Assembly: GCA_017513095.1 (NCBI GenBank)
Contig: JAFWDJ010000012.1
Location: forward strand, 1 to 64,000
DNA length: 64,000 nt
Direction of reading: 5' to 3'
Source: Clostridia bacterium
Lineage (GTDB): Bacteria; Bacillota; Clostridia; Oscillospirales; RGIG577
Part shown: piece by piece, positions 15,219 through 23,529 of the stretch
How the letters are laid out: the number at the start of each line of letters is the position of its first letter
How positions within the stretch are numbered: the first letter of the stretch is position 1
Notes under the pieces: model-generated
What the model was told of the DNA's origin: nothing
Databases searched by the model: none
Seen by the model: only the letters and a program-made list of their open reading frames with translations
Program-made: the position numbers and the translations under genes

Positions 15219-17414
15219 TTATAGCTCCATTTGTTTATATGGTTCGTCGGCGGGCTTCGGATTATATCCCGACGACGGGAGCTTTCTTATCCTGTATGCG
15301 TTCGGGTCCGCAAGCTTCGCGGTTGACGAAGGAACGGCGCGCGTCACCTGCTTTTTCGTCTTTAGGGTCATTACGATAACGCCCTGAGAGGCGCGCGTAG
15401 TCTTTTCGGGTATGAGCGACGAGTTTACGGTAAGCATCCGCCCGCCGTCGGAGTAAAGCGTAAAGTCGGCGTCCTCCTTTATGTGATACGCGCCCGCAAG
15501 CGTGAACTTCTCGCAATACGCGCCGGTGAGCTTCTTTCGGTTCGTCTTCGTCTGATAGGCGACGAGCGGCACCTTCGAGGCGCGCCCGCTTTTGTCGAAG
15601 AATAAAAGCTGTCCCGCGTAGTCGTCGCCCGTGATAACGGTGAATACGACGTTCTCGTTTTGCTCCATCGAGAGCTTTGCGGGCAGATAATCGCCGAGGG
15701 CGCTCGCCTTCGTATCGTCGAAATCGTAAAGGCGCGCCTTGTATACGTTGTACCTGTCCGTAAAGAAGAGCGCGTGCGCCTTATTGGTCGTCTGCACGGT
15801 GAATACAAGCTCGTCGCCGTCCTTGAACTTTTGCTCGGACGCGACGCGGAGCGACTGCGGCGTGATCTTTTTGAAATAGCCCTCGCGCGTTGCGAATACG
15901 CTGCACGGGTAGTCCTCAATCGTCTGCGATTCGCTGTATTCGCGCACGGCGCCCTCCATTATGAGCATGGTGCGGCGCGGCTTGCGGTACTTTTTCGCAA
16001 CGTCGGAAACTTCCTTTATAATAATGCGCTTTATCTTCGTTTTCGACTTGAGCGTTTCCTCCATGTCGGCGATGTCCTTTTTTAAGGACGCGATCTCGCC
16101 CGTGCGCTCAAGGATATACTGGCGGTTTAAATGGCGGAGCTTGATTTCCGCGATAAATTCCGCCTGCGGCTCGTCTATATCGAAGCCCTTCATGAGGTTG
16201 GGCACGACTTCGCTGTCCTTTTCGGTGCCGCGCACTATGGCGATGGCGCGGTCGATGTCGAGAAGAATCTTTTCAAGTCCCAATAAAAGATGGAGCTTTT
16301 CGCGCGCCTTCGTAAGATCGAAGTAGAGCCTTCGCTTTATGCACTCGATGCGAAAGGCCGTCCACTCCTCAAGTATCTCGCGCACGCCCATCAGTATCGG
16401 CGTAGAGCCCACGAGCACGTTGAAGTTGCAGCTTACGCTGTCCTGAAGCGGCGTGAGCTTGTAGAGCTTATCCATAAGAAGCTCGGGGTCCGTGCCGCGC
16501 TTTAGGTCAATGGCTATCTTTAAGCCCGCAAGCGCCGTTTCGTCGCGCACGTCCGACACCTCGCGCAGCTTTCCCGCCTTTACAAGGTCGATTATCTTTT
16601 CCATTATGGCCTCGATAGTCGTTGAATACGGTATCTCGGTCACTTCGATGCAGTTGTTCTTCTTGTCGAACGTATACTTCGCCCTAAGCTTTACGCTGCC
16701 GCGCCCGGTACTATAGAGCGCGTCTATTTCGTCGTCGTTGTAGATAAGCTGCGCGCCGGTCGAAAAATCGGGCGCGATGAGCGTCTTTTTTAAATCGCAG
16801 TCGGGATTTTTAAGGTATTCGACCGTCGTGTCGCACACCTCGCCTAAGTTAAAGCCGCATATCGTGCTTGCCATGCCCACGGCGATGCCCTGATTGTAGC
16901 TTACGAGGATATTCGGGTAGGTGGTGGGTAAAAGCACAGGCTCTTCCATCGTGTTGTCGTAGTTCGGGACCATGTCGACGGTGTCGCGGTCGATGTATTT
17001 AAAGAGCTCCGCGCATATCGGCGCGAGCTTTACCTCGGTATATCTTGACGCGGCGAACGCCATGTCGCGCGAATACTGCTTTCCGAAGCTGCCCTTTGAA
17101 TCGACGAACGGGGTAAGAAGCGCGTCGCAGTCGGCCGTGAGGCGCACGAGCGTTTCGTATATGGCCGCGTCGCCGTGGGGATTTAATTTCATCGTCTGTC
17201 CCACGACGTTTGCCGATTTCGTGCGCTGTCCCGTTAAAAGCCCCATTTTATACATCGTATATAAAAGCTTTCTGTGCGACGGCTTGAAGCCGTCTATCTG
17301 CGGTATGGCGCGCGATATTATGACGCTCATGGCGTAGGGCATATAGTTTTCCTCTAAGGTCGAGGTTATCTGCTGCTCTATGGGCGGCGAATGTTTGACG
17401 GGTGTTTTTTTCAA
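15219..17414 (-). CDS. parC: Topoisomerase IV subunit A-type protein (ParC/GyrA family)
   Basis: A 731-residue DNA cleavage and rejoining subunit of a type IIA topoisomerase. It starts at TTG 17414 after AAGGAG. The winged-helix/tower region includes the catalytic tyrosine in AASRYTEVKLA. The C-terminal beta-pinwheel is short and lacks a GyrA-box, favouring ParC over GyrA. The quinolone-region sequence reads NPHGDAAIYE, with Ala where many enzymes have Ser (HGDS). It lies 40 bases downstream of parE and is surely cotranscribed with it. Many Clostridia carry this pair in addition to gyrA-gyrB; that second pair is not in this window. Confidence 0.9.
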   Translation of the reverse strand: MKKTPVKHSPPIEQQITSTLEENYMPYAMSVIISRAIPQIDGFKPSHRKLLYTMYKMGLLTGQRTKSANVVGQTMKLNPHGDAAIYETLVRLTADCDALLTPFVDSKGSFGKQYSRDMAFAASRYTEVKLAPICAELFKYIDRDTVDMVPNYDNTMEEPVLLPTTYPNILVSYNQGIAVGMASTICGFNLGEVCDTTVEYLKNPDCDLKKTLIAPDFSTGAQLIYNDDEIDALYSTGRGSVKLRAKYTFDKKNNCIEVTEIPYSTTIEAIMEKIIDLVKAGKLREVSDVRDETALAGLKIAIDLKRGTDPELLMDKLYKLTPLQDSVSCNFNVLVGSTPILMGVREILEEWTAFRIECIKRRLYFDLTKAREKLHLLLGLEKILLDIDRAIAIVRGTEKDSEVVPNLMKGFDIDEPQAEFIAEIKLRHLNRQYILERTGEIASLKKDIADMEETLKSKTKIKRIIIKEVSDVAKKYRKPRRTMLIMEGAVREYSESQTIEDYPCSVFATREGYFKKITPQSLRVASEQKFKDGDELVFTVQTTNKAHALFFTDRYNVYKARLYDFDDTKASALGDYLPAKLSMEQNENVVFTVITGDDYAGQLLFFDKSGRASKVPLVAYQTKTNRKKLTGAYCEKFTLAGAYHIKEDADFTLYSDGGRMLTVNSSLIPEKTTRASQGVIVMTLKTKKQVTRAVPSSTAKLADPNAYRIRKLPSSGYNPKPADEPYKQMEL

Positions 17415-17453
17415 GGCTGTTTCTCCTTAGAATTAGTTTTGTGCGCGGCGCTC

Positions 17454-19436
17454 TTAAGACAGGTCGGCTAAATCGATGTACTTATAGCCGTTTTCGGCGA
17501 TGAAGTCTTTGCGCCCCGCGAGATTGTCGCCCAAAAGCACGTCGAACATCTTAAACGTAGCGTCCGTGTCCTCGGGCATTACGCGGATGAGCCGCCTCGT
17601 TTCGGGGCTCATCGTAGTTTCCCACATCATGTCTGGCGTATTTTCGCCGAGTCCCTTCGAGCGCATTATCTTATACTTTTTATTGCCGAGCTTCTTTATT
17701 ATCTCGTTTTTGTCCTTTTCGGTGTACGCAAAGTGCGACTTGTCGCCGACGCGGATTTCAAAAAGCGGCGATTCCGCGATGTATACGCGCCCTTCTTTTA
17801 TAAGCGTCGGCGTGAGGCGGTAGAGCATGCTTAAAATAAGCGTGCGTATCTGATAGCCGTCGACGTCGGCGTCGGTGCAGATTATTATCTTGCTCCACCT
17901 GAGATTGTTCAAATCAAACTCGCTTGCGGCGTTCTTGCCCTTCAGCTTTACCTCCACGCCGCAGCCGAGCACTTTTATAAGGTCGGTTATGATATCGTTT
18001 TTGAATATCTTGTCAAGGTCGGCCTTAAGGCAGTTTAATATCTTGCCGCGCACGGGGATTATCGCCTGAAAAGAGGCGTCGCGCCCGAGCTTACAGGAGG
18101 TGAGCGCGGAGTCGCCCTCCACGATGTAAAGCTCGCGCTGTGACACGTCCTTCGAGCGGCAGTCGACGAATTTCTGCACGCGGTTCTGTATGTCGAGATT
18201 GCCCGAGAGCTTCTTTTTTATATCGAGGCGCGCGCGCTCCGCCGATTCGCGCGAACGCTTGTTTACGAGTATCTGATTCGTTATCTTTTCTGCCTCGGCC
18301 TTGTTCTCGATGAAGAATATCATCAACTTTTCGCGGATGAACGCAGTCATGGCCTCGGCGATGAATTTGTTGTTTATAGACTTTTTCGTCTGATTCTCGT
18401 ACGACGGGTTCGTCGAGAACGTATTCGTAACGCAGATAAGGCTGTCCTCAACGTCGGAAAAGCCAATCTTTGGCTCCGACTTGTTGTATTTGCCGTTCTG
18501 CTTTAAATATGCGTCTATCTCCGACACGAATGCCGAACGCACGGCGCGGTCGGGCGAGCCGCCGTATTCGAGCCAGCTTGAATTGTGGTAATGCTCGATA
18601 TGGCTGCCGCTTACAAGAAACGTGAACGCGAACTGGATTTTCAGCTTATAGTCGGGCTTGTCGGCGCGGTCGCGTCCAACGCGGTCGCACTCGAAATACT
18701 GCGTCGGGCACATCGGCGCGTTCCCCTCGCACATCTCGTCGATATACTGAGTTATGCCGCGCTCGTAGCAGAAGCTTTCCTCCGTCGGCTCGTCCTTCGT
18801 TTCGTCGCGGAAGGTAAACGAAATGCCGGCGTTGCACACGGCCTGACGGCGCAGTACGTCGGTGAAATACTCCGACGGAACGTCGATATCCGTGAATACG
18901 TCGCGGTCTGGCTTCCACGTTATGAGCGTGCCCGTTTTGTTCTTCTTAAGCGGCTCTTTTTTAAGCCCGCCTACGTTCTCACCGCGCTCGAAGTGAAGCG
19001 AGAACTTCGTCATGTCGCGGTAAACGGTTACGTCCATATATTCGGAGGCGTACTGCGTGGAGCAGGCGCCGAGTCCGTTTAAGCCGAGCGAGAACTCGTA
19101 GTTTTCGCCGCTGTCGTTATTGTATTTTCCTCCGGCGTAGAGCTCGCAGAAGACAAGCTCCCAGTTGTAGCGTCCCTCGCGCTCGTTGTAATCGAGCGGG
19201 ATGCCGCGGCCGAAGTCCTCGACCGTGATGGAGCCGTCCTTATGCTTCGTTACGTTTATTTTTGAGCCGTAGCCCTCTTTTGCCTCGTCTATCGAGTTCG
19301 AAAGTATCTCAAATACGGCGTGCTGACAGCCGACGACGTCGTTGGAGCCGAATATAACGGAGGGCCGTAAGCGAACGCGGTCCGCGCCCTTTAGTGATGA
19401 TATGGAGTCGTTGTCGTACGTTTTTTTCGCGCTTAT
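17454..19436 (-). CDS. parE: Topoisomerase IV subunit B-type protein (ParE/GyrB family), probable AUA start
   Basis: The 660-residue ATPase subunit. The GHKL ATP-binding domain (about residues 1-200) shows EILSNSIDEA, DFGRGIP and LGLNGLGAC. The Toprim domain has EGDSA near residue 440 and TDADVDG near 523. The first in-frame ATG, at 19037, would delete most of the ATPase domain, so it is not the start. Upstream the frame stays open to a TGA at 19443-19445 but contains no ATG, GTG or TTG. The best start is ATA at 19434-19436, giving xSAKKTYDND, six bases after a 9-of-10 match to the full Shine-Dalgarno. An assembly error turning ATG into ATA is the main alternative. A consensus promoter precedes it. 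Confidence 0.88.
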   Translation of the reverse strand: MSAKKTYDNDSISSLKGADRVRLRPSVIFGSNDVVGCQHAVFEILSNSIDEAKEGYGSKINVTKHKDGSITVEDFGRGIPLDYNEREGRYNWELVFCELYAGGKYNNDSGENYEFSLGLNGLGACSTQYASEYMDVTVYRDMTKFSLHFERGENVGGLKKEPLKKNKTGTLITWKPDRDVFTDIDVPSEYFTDVLRRQAVCNAGISFTFRDETKDEPTEESFCYERGITQYIDEMCEGNAPMCPTQYFECDRVGRDRADKPDYKLKIQFAFTFLVSGSHIEHYHNSSWLEYGGSPDRAVRSAFVSEIDAYLKQNGKYNKSEPKIGFSDVEDSLICVTNTFSTNPSYENQTKKSINNKFIAEAMTAFIREKLMIFFIENKAEAEKITNQILVNKRSRESAERARLDIKKKLSGNLDIQNRVQKFVDCRSKDVSQRELYIVEGDSALTSCKLGRDASFQAIIPVRGKILNCLKADLDKIFKNDIITDLIKVLGCGVEVKLKGKNAASEFDLNNLRWSKIIICTDADVDGYQIRTLILSMLYRLTPTLIKEGRVYIAESPLFEIRVGDKSHFAYTEKDKNEIIKKLGNKKYKIMRSKGLGENTPDMMWETTMSPETRRLIRVMPEDTDATFKMFDVLLGDNLAGRKDFIAENGYKYIDLADLS

Positions 19437-19452
19437 TTTAGGTCACATCCTT
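19434..19452 (-). promoter_or_regulatory. Extended Shine-Dalgarno and non-canonical start of parE
   Basis: On the minus strand AAGGATGTGA (19443-19452) matches AAGGAGGTGA at nine of ten positions and is followed by CCTAAA and then ATA. An in-frame ATG within the site is immediately followed by TGA, so it cannot serve. Confidence 0.7.
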
Positions 19453-19469
19453 GTTATAGCTATTATTTT

Positions 19470-19499
19470 ATTATAAAGCTATTAAAGCTTTTGTGTCAA
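19470..19499 (-). promoter_or_regulatory. Consensus promoter of parE-parC
   Basis: On the minus strand a perfect TTGACA (19494-19499) and a perfect TATAAT (19470-19475) are spaced by 18 bases, about 35 bases before the ATA start. Confidence 0.88.
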
Positions 19500-19521
19500 C
19501 TTTCAAAGATTATGGTACAAT
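19491..19521 (+). promoter_or_regulatory. Possible promoter of HD-domain nucleotidase gene
   Basis: TACAAT (19516-19521) lies 36 bases before ATG 19558, with TTGTGT (19491-19496) 19 bases upstream. It overlaps the -35 of the divergent parE promoter. The -10 is convincing, the -35 less so. Confidence 0.45.
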
Positions 19522-19557
19522 ATAGGCATGATATATTACAGATAAAAGGAGAAAGCC

Positions 19558-20130
19558 ATGTCAAATCATTTTTTTGCCTATCTTTCGAGAATGAAGTATA
19601 TAGACCGCTGGAGCCTTATGCGAAATACGAGAAACGAGAATTTAAGCGAGCATTCGCTTGAGGCGGCCGTGATCGCGCACGCGCTCTGCGTCATAGCGAA
19701 TACGTACTTCGGTGCGGACTTAAATCCCGAGCGCGCCGCCGCGATCGCGCTTTTTCACGATGCGTCCGAGATAATTACGGGCGATATGCCAACGCCGATA
19801 AAGTATTACAATCCCGATATAAGCCGCGCCTATAAGGATATCGAGCACATCGCGAAGGATAAGCTTATTTCCATGCTTCCGCCCGAGATGGCGGGGGAAT
19901 ACAGGGGCCTTTTCTATGACGGCTCCGAGGAGGCAAAGCGCGTCAAGTGGGCCGATAAGATAAGCGCGTACATAAAGTGCGTGGAGGAGAAGAAGGCGGG
20001 AAACCGCGAGTTCGTGCGCGCCTCCGAGTCGATATACGAAACCATTCAAAAGATCGACGCCCCCGAGGTAAATTATTTCCTCAATAACTTCCTGCCGAGC
20101 TACGCGCTCACCCTTGATGAGCAGGAGTAA
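19558..20130 (+). CDS. HD-domain 5'-deoxynucleotidase, YfbR family
   Basis: A 190-residue protein from ATG 19558 behind AAAAGGAG. The HD metal-binding set is visible: SEHSLEAA near residue 32, FHDASE near 67 and VKWADKISAY near 134. Its length and the RWSLMRNTRNENLSEHS start are typical of YfbR. Such enzymes dephosphorylate deoxynucleoside 5'-monophosphates in the cytoplasm and help control dNTP pools. It stands alone: the divergent parE lies upstream and a repeat island downstream. The family call is firm, the substrate inferred. Confidence 0.87.
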   Translation: MSNHFFAYLSRMKYIDRWSLMRNTRNENLSEHSLEAAVIAHALCVIANTYFGADLNPERAAAIALFHDASEIITGDMPTPIKYYNPDISRAYKDIEHIAKDKLISMLPPEMAGEYRGLFYDGSEEAKRVKWADKISAYIKCVEEKKAGNREFVRASESIYETIQKIDAPEVNYFLNNFLPSYALTLDEQE

Positions 20131-21006
20131 CACATAAAAGCGCGGCCGCGCGTTCTGTCGTTTGCTTCTATCTAAAAAGTGACGTTTATTCTCCATGTTT
20201 TATACTTCCGCCTTACCTTACAAACATCGGCCAAGCCGTGTCGGGCGCATCGTGCGCCCGTCTGATTTTGATTGCGTTATCTTCCGATGATGAATGACGT
20301 CGAGGGCGGCAAAATCAAAGGAGACGGGGGGAAGGCGGCCTAAGCGCTGCAGAAAGACAGCACTTAGCACAAGCCCCGCAAGCCTGTGCCGCGGTCCCCT
20401 GGAAATTTTGGTACTTTTGTTTCCAAAAGTACTCCCGCGGGAGGCGACAAAAGTCTTTAGAACGGAGTTCTAAAAAGAATATTGTTTAAGCAGAACACAG
20501 TGCCGTAAATACGGCAAAAGTAAATTTAAAAACTCAGAAAAAGGCTTATTGTAAGTTCAAAGTATGCAAAAGAACGGTAAGCACTGCAATGGAGAAGCTT
20601 TAAGATTCTTCGGAGCTTACGCTCCTCAGAATGACATACGGGGGACGACAATCCCTCAGTCAGCAGAGCTGACAGCTCCCGCCGGGGTCCCCGAAAAATA
20701 CGCCCGCGGATTCCGGGGCCCCCAAAAAATGCTTGCATTTTTCGGGGTGGTTGTTGGGGTGGGTTGAACAAGGGAGCCTGTGGGGGACGCACGCGCCGAT
20801 GGCGCTGCACCTCATCCGGCCTGCGGCCACCTTCCCCCCGAGGGGAAGGCAATACGGAGGCAACAACTCCCTCAGTCTGCTGCGCAGCCAGCTCCCTCGG
20901 GGAGGGAGCTTTGGGGACGGGCGCACGATGCGCCCGGCACGGCTTGGCCACGGTGGAAGGCGGTTTACATAAATCAGCCTCCCGTGCAGATAAAGGCAAT
21001 AATCAT
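20131..21006. repeat. Non-coding repeat island with long inverted repeats, beside IS200 element
   Basis: About 875 bases without a credible gene. It is packed with palindromes, for example CTCCCTCGGGGAGGGAG near 20893 and CCTTCCCCCCGAGGGGAAGG near 20829. A larger inverted repeat pairs 20209-20262 with 20916-20963; the core GGCCAAGCCGTG..CGGGCGCATCGTGCGCCCGTC matches except for one base. Reading frames here are short, proline/arginine-rich and lack ribosome sites. The content resembles dispersed repeats of gut Clostridia. It may be one non-autonomous element bounded by the inverted repeat, or several nested repeats. Confidence 0.7.
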
Positions 21007-21105
21007 CCCCCGGCGTAGCCGGGGGTATTTCATTTTCGGGCATAGCCCTAATACTGCTGGCAGCACACAAGTGTGCATATATGGGCCTGCCAGCCACGCA
21101 AGGGA

Positions 21106-21576
21106 TTACTTGCTACCCATAAATGGGTCTCTAGGATCGTACAGACTTAATTGGTCTGCTTCTCGGTCTTCCTTTAATTGATTCTTTATGTATTCTTTTA
21201 TCGCTGCTGTATTTTTTCCTGTCGTATCTACATAGTAACCTCGACACCAGAATTCTCGGTTCCTATATGCAAATTTCATATTTCCATACTTCTGAAATAT
21301 CATTAGACTACTCTTCCCTTTTAGATACCCCATAAATCCCGATACGCTCATCTTCGGCGGTATGCTCAACAATAAATGTATATGGTCTGGGCAGATTTCT
21401 CCTTCTATTATTTCTACCCCTTTCCATTTACATAATTGCCTTAGTATTTCCCTTATTCCTTCTCTCTTTTCTTCATAGAATACTTTCCTTCGATATTTCG
21501 GGGCAAATACTATATGATATTTGCAATTCCATTTCGTATGTGCTAAACTTTTTATATCCTTATTTTCTTTTTGCAT
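21106..21576 (-). CDS. tnpA: IS200/IS605-family Y1 HUH transposase TnpA
   Basis: A 156-residue protein starting at ATG 21576 behind AGGAGG. The HUH motif is HIHLLL (near residue 65), and the catalytic tyrosine is in RGYYVDTTGKN (near 113). The N-terminal KYHIVFAPKYRRKVFY is characteristic of IS200. It cuts and rejoins single-stranded DNA for peel-and-paste transposition. Length is full for IS200, with no frameshift, so the element could be active. Its ribosome site is sequestered in a 14-bp leader hairpin. Confidence 0.93.
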   Translation of the reverse strand: MQKENKDIKSLAHTKWNCKYHIVFAPKYRRKVFYEEKREGIREILRQLCKWKGVEIIEGEICPDHIHLLLSIPPKMSVSGFMGYLKGKSSLMIFQKYGNMKFAYRNREFWCRGYYVDTTGKNTAAIKEYIKNQLKEDREADQLSLYDPRDPFMGSK

Positions 21577-21584
21577 TTTTTATC

Positions 21585-21646
21585 CTCCTGATGTGTTTCT
21601 TTTGCGTAACTGGCAGGTCACGCTTTTAGTATAAACACATCAGGAG
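21585..21646 (-). promoter_or_regulatory. RBS-sequestering leader hairpin of tnpA
   Basis: On the minus strand CTCCTGATGTGTTT and AAACACATCAGGAG (21633-21646 and 21585-21598) form a perfect 14-bp stem that buries the AGGAG of tnpA. IS200 elements are known to repress transposase synthesis this way. Confidence 0.85.
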
Positions 21647-21748
21647 TTTTTTTATTTCCTCACCGCTTAAGCTCTTTTGAACCCCGCCACTATGGCGGGG
21701 TTTTCTTATACAAAAATACCGCGCCCCGCCGCGAGGCGGGGCGCACTT

Positions 21749-21955
21749 TTATATTTCGCTTATCTCTATTTTGCCGCCCTCGAAGCTCTGCGGGCGCGGC
21801 GGTATTCTTTTTGTAGGGTCGTATTTATATTTGCGGCATGAATGCTCCGTCGATACGACGCCCGCCTTAGGGCAGAGGCATTGCCTGCCGTCGTCGAATA
21901 CTTTCGTCGAATGGAAGCAGTAAAGGCACATCGGCCTTATCTCTTTTGAAAACAT
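21749..21955 (-). CDS. Small cysteine-rich protein of unknown function (zinc-ribbon-like)
   Basis: A 68-residue protein from ATG 21955, five bases after GAGGTGA. Cysteines occur as MCLYC, then QCLCPKAG and SCRKYKYDP, a spacing that could bind one zinc ion. The C-terminal half is basic and proline-rich (TKRIPPRPQSFEGG). I do not assign a family. It lies between the IS200 element and ylbJ, on the ylbJ strand, with no clear cotranscription. Confidence 0.6.
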   Translation of the reverse strand: MFSKEIRPMCLYCFHSTKVFDDGRQCLCPKAGVVSTEHSCRKYKYDPTKRIPPRPQSFEGGKIEISEI

Positions 21956-22000
21956 CACTCTCACCTCACGGTATTATTATACTCCGTTTATTTGTCGTAT

Positions 22001-23125
22001 TCAATCCGATTTTTTGTCCGCGCGCCAAAAAAGTATAAGGCTAAGCACCATAAGCCCGAGGCTTATGAAAAAAAGCGGCGCATCCGCTTTGCAAAGCGCC
22101 GTATCGGGCGCGTATCCGCCGCCCTCGGCGGCAAAGGCGGGCGCGCTTTCAAAGAAGCGTCCGGCTAACGTATACGCTATCGCCGCCGACAGTGCGCCGT
22201 GGACCGTTTTCCCGAGAAGATACTTTCCCGCGCGGAGTCCCGCCTCGTATATGTGCGGCAGAAGCTGCATATGAACGCAGAATCCGCCGAAGCCCGCGAA
22301 CGCGGAAACGAGCGTGAGCGCCGTGCGCGGGCAAAGTCCCAGCGCGCAGATAAGCGACGTGCCCGTCGTAAGCTCGAGAAGCGAGGCGCACGCCGCCTCG
22401 GTGACGGCGGCGGGTACGCAAATCCCCTCAAAAAGCGCCGCAAGCCCCGAAATCGCGCCGCTTGCCGATAAAAGCCCGATTGCCGCGGCGAACGCGGCTA
22501 TCGTCGCGCAGACGTTTAGCATGATAAGCGCGCTTTCGCTTATCGCGTCGGATATAAGGACGAACGGCGACGCCTCTTTTGAAACGGGAAGTGAAGGGCG
22601 CACATTTGTCCTCATGGGCATGACGCGCCCCGATACGGCCGCGATGAGTGCGGCTGAGACGATATGCACGACGTACAAAAATACGCCGGCGCGCACGCTT
22701 CCGAGCATTGACGCGCCTGTCGCCGTTATAAGAAAGGCGGGCCCGCAGTTGTTTGAAAACATTAAAAGCCGTTCGCACTCGTCCTTTGACACGCCGCCGT
22801 TTTTATAAAGCGTTACGGCAGTTATGCCTCCCGCAGGATATCCCGCGATGAGCGAAAGGACGAATACGGCGCACGCCTCGCCAGAAAGCCCTAAGGCCGG
22901 CGACAGAACGGGGGAAAGCACGCGCCCCGCCGCCCTGCCGAGAGAGCTTTCGATAAAGAGCCGCGACAGTATGAAGAAGATAAAGAGCGACGGTATGACT
23001 ACGTCGCGGCATAAAATAAGCGCCTTTGATACGGACTCGCCCGCGGCCTTCGGGAAAAGAAAATAAAGCAGTATGAAACCGGCGACAATGAGACAGAACG
23101 CGCCGCCTTTAAGCGCCCCCTTCAT
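22001..23125 (-). CDS. ylbJ: Sporulation integral membrane protein YlbJ
   Basis: About 374 residues from ATG 23125, selected because AGGATGGTG precedes it; ATG 23134 has the site directly against it. About eight hydrophobic segments. Nucleoside-recognition/gate-type signatures include AGYPAGGITAVTLYKNG and FSNNCGPAFLI. In Bacillus, YlbJ is made under SigmaE in the mother cell and is needed for heat-resistant spores, probably in the outer forespore membrane. It is alone on its strand and divergent from yqfC, a second SigmaE-type sporulation gene, with which it shares a 107-base upstream region. Confidence 0.88.
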   Translation of the reverse strand: MKGALKGGAFCLIVAGFILLYFLFPKAAGESVSKALILCRDVVIPSLFIFFILSRLFIESSLGRAAGRVLSPVLSPALGLSGEACAVFVLSLIAGYPAGGITAVTLYKNGGVSKDECERLLMFSNNCGPAFLITATGASMLGSVRAGVFLYVVHIVSAALIAAVSGRVMPMRTNVRPSLPVSKEASPFVLISDAISESALIMLNVCATIAAFAAAIGLLSASGAISGLAALFEGICVPAAVTEAACASLLELTTGTSLICALGLCPRTALTLVSAFAGFGGFCVHMQLLPHIYEAGLRAGKYLLGKTVHGALSAAIAYTLAGRFFESAPAFAAEGGGYAPDTALCKADAPLFFISLGLMVLSLILFWRADKKSD

Positions 23126-23232
23126 TCGCACCATCCTTTTGTTTTTGTTTTTTAAAATATATTCCGCGCGCCGTTCATTTTAGTATGGAAATCGGCATAA
23201 ATTTAAGCATAAAAGCTTTAGGGGGATTTTAT

Positions 23233-23529
23233 GTGCCCAAAAGAAAAAACAGAAAAGAAAAGCGCGGCGCGGCGGAACGGATAAGCGCCGCACTTGAAAT
23301 GCCGCTCGATACGATAGCGGGCGTTTACAGACTTGAAAGCATAGGCGGACGCGAGCTTACGATAGAGAATACGGCGGGCATACTCGAATACAGCGGCGAG
23401 CGCGTTCGTGTGGCCGTCAAGGGCGGCGTGCTAACCGTGGGCGGCACGGAGCTTGTAATACGGGCGTTCTCGGCGGACGGCATATATATCGAGGGAAGGA
23501 TCGGCATGATAAGTTTTTCGGAGGTATGA
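23233..23529 (+). CDS. yqfC: Sporulation protein YqfC
   Basis: A 98-residue protein. GTG 23233 follows GGGGG and gives the start PKRKNRKEKRGAAERIS, the usual length for YqfC; an in-frame ATG at 23185 has no ribosome site. The YabP/YqfC fold appears as LESIGGRELTIENTAGILEY and GISFSEV-like ends. YqfC and YqfD are SigmaE-dependent and required at late sporulation. The stop codon abuts the yqfD ATG, so the two are translationally coupled. Confidence 0.87.
   Translation: MPKRKNRKEKRGAAERISAALEMPLDTIAGVYRLESIGGRELTIENTAGILEYSGERVRVAVKGGVLTVGGTELVIRAFSADGIYIEGRIGMISFSEV

Larger units (their letters stand above)
21007..21702 (-). mobile_element. IS200/IS605-family insertion sequence (IS200 type, tnpA only)
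   Basis: About 700 bases with a single Y1 transposase on the minus strand. It is bounded by two GC-rich hairpins: CCCCCGGCgtaGCCGGGGG at 21007-21025 and AACCCCGCCactatGGCGGGGTT at 21680-21702. These would be the subterminal palindromes of the right and left ends. Such elements lack terminal inverted repeats and target duplications, so exact ends cannot be fixed from one copy. No tnpB is present. Confidence 0.75.

Noticed and set aside
17454-19037. parE read from the first ATG (527 codons)
   Set aside because: This would remove most of the ATP-binding domain, whose sequence is clearly coded upstream in the same frame up to 19436.
19443-19448. Recoding of TGA after an in-frame ATG to extend parE
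   Set aside because: Other genes here end at TGA (for example recO and comF-region neighbours), and the ATG lies within the Shine-Dalgarno. No sign of a selenocysteine element or altered code.
20526-20999. Minus-strand frame of 157 codons in the repeat island
   Set aside because: Proline/arginine-rich sequence produced by GC palindromes, no ribosome site, and overlapping open frames on both strands. It is typical of translated repeats.
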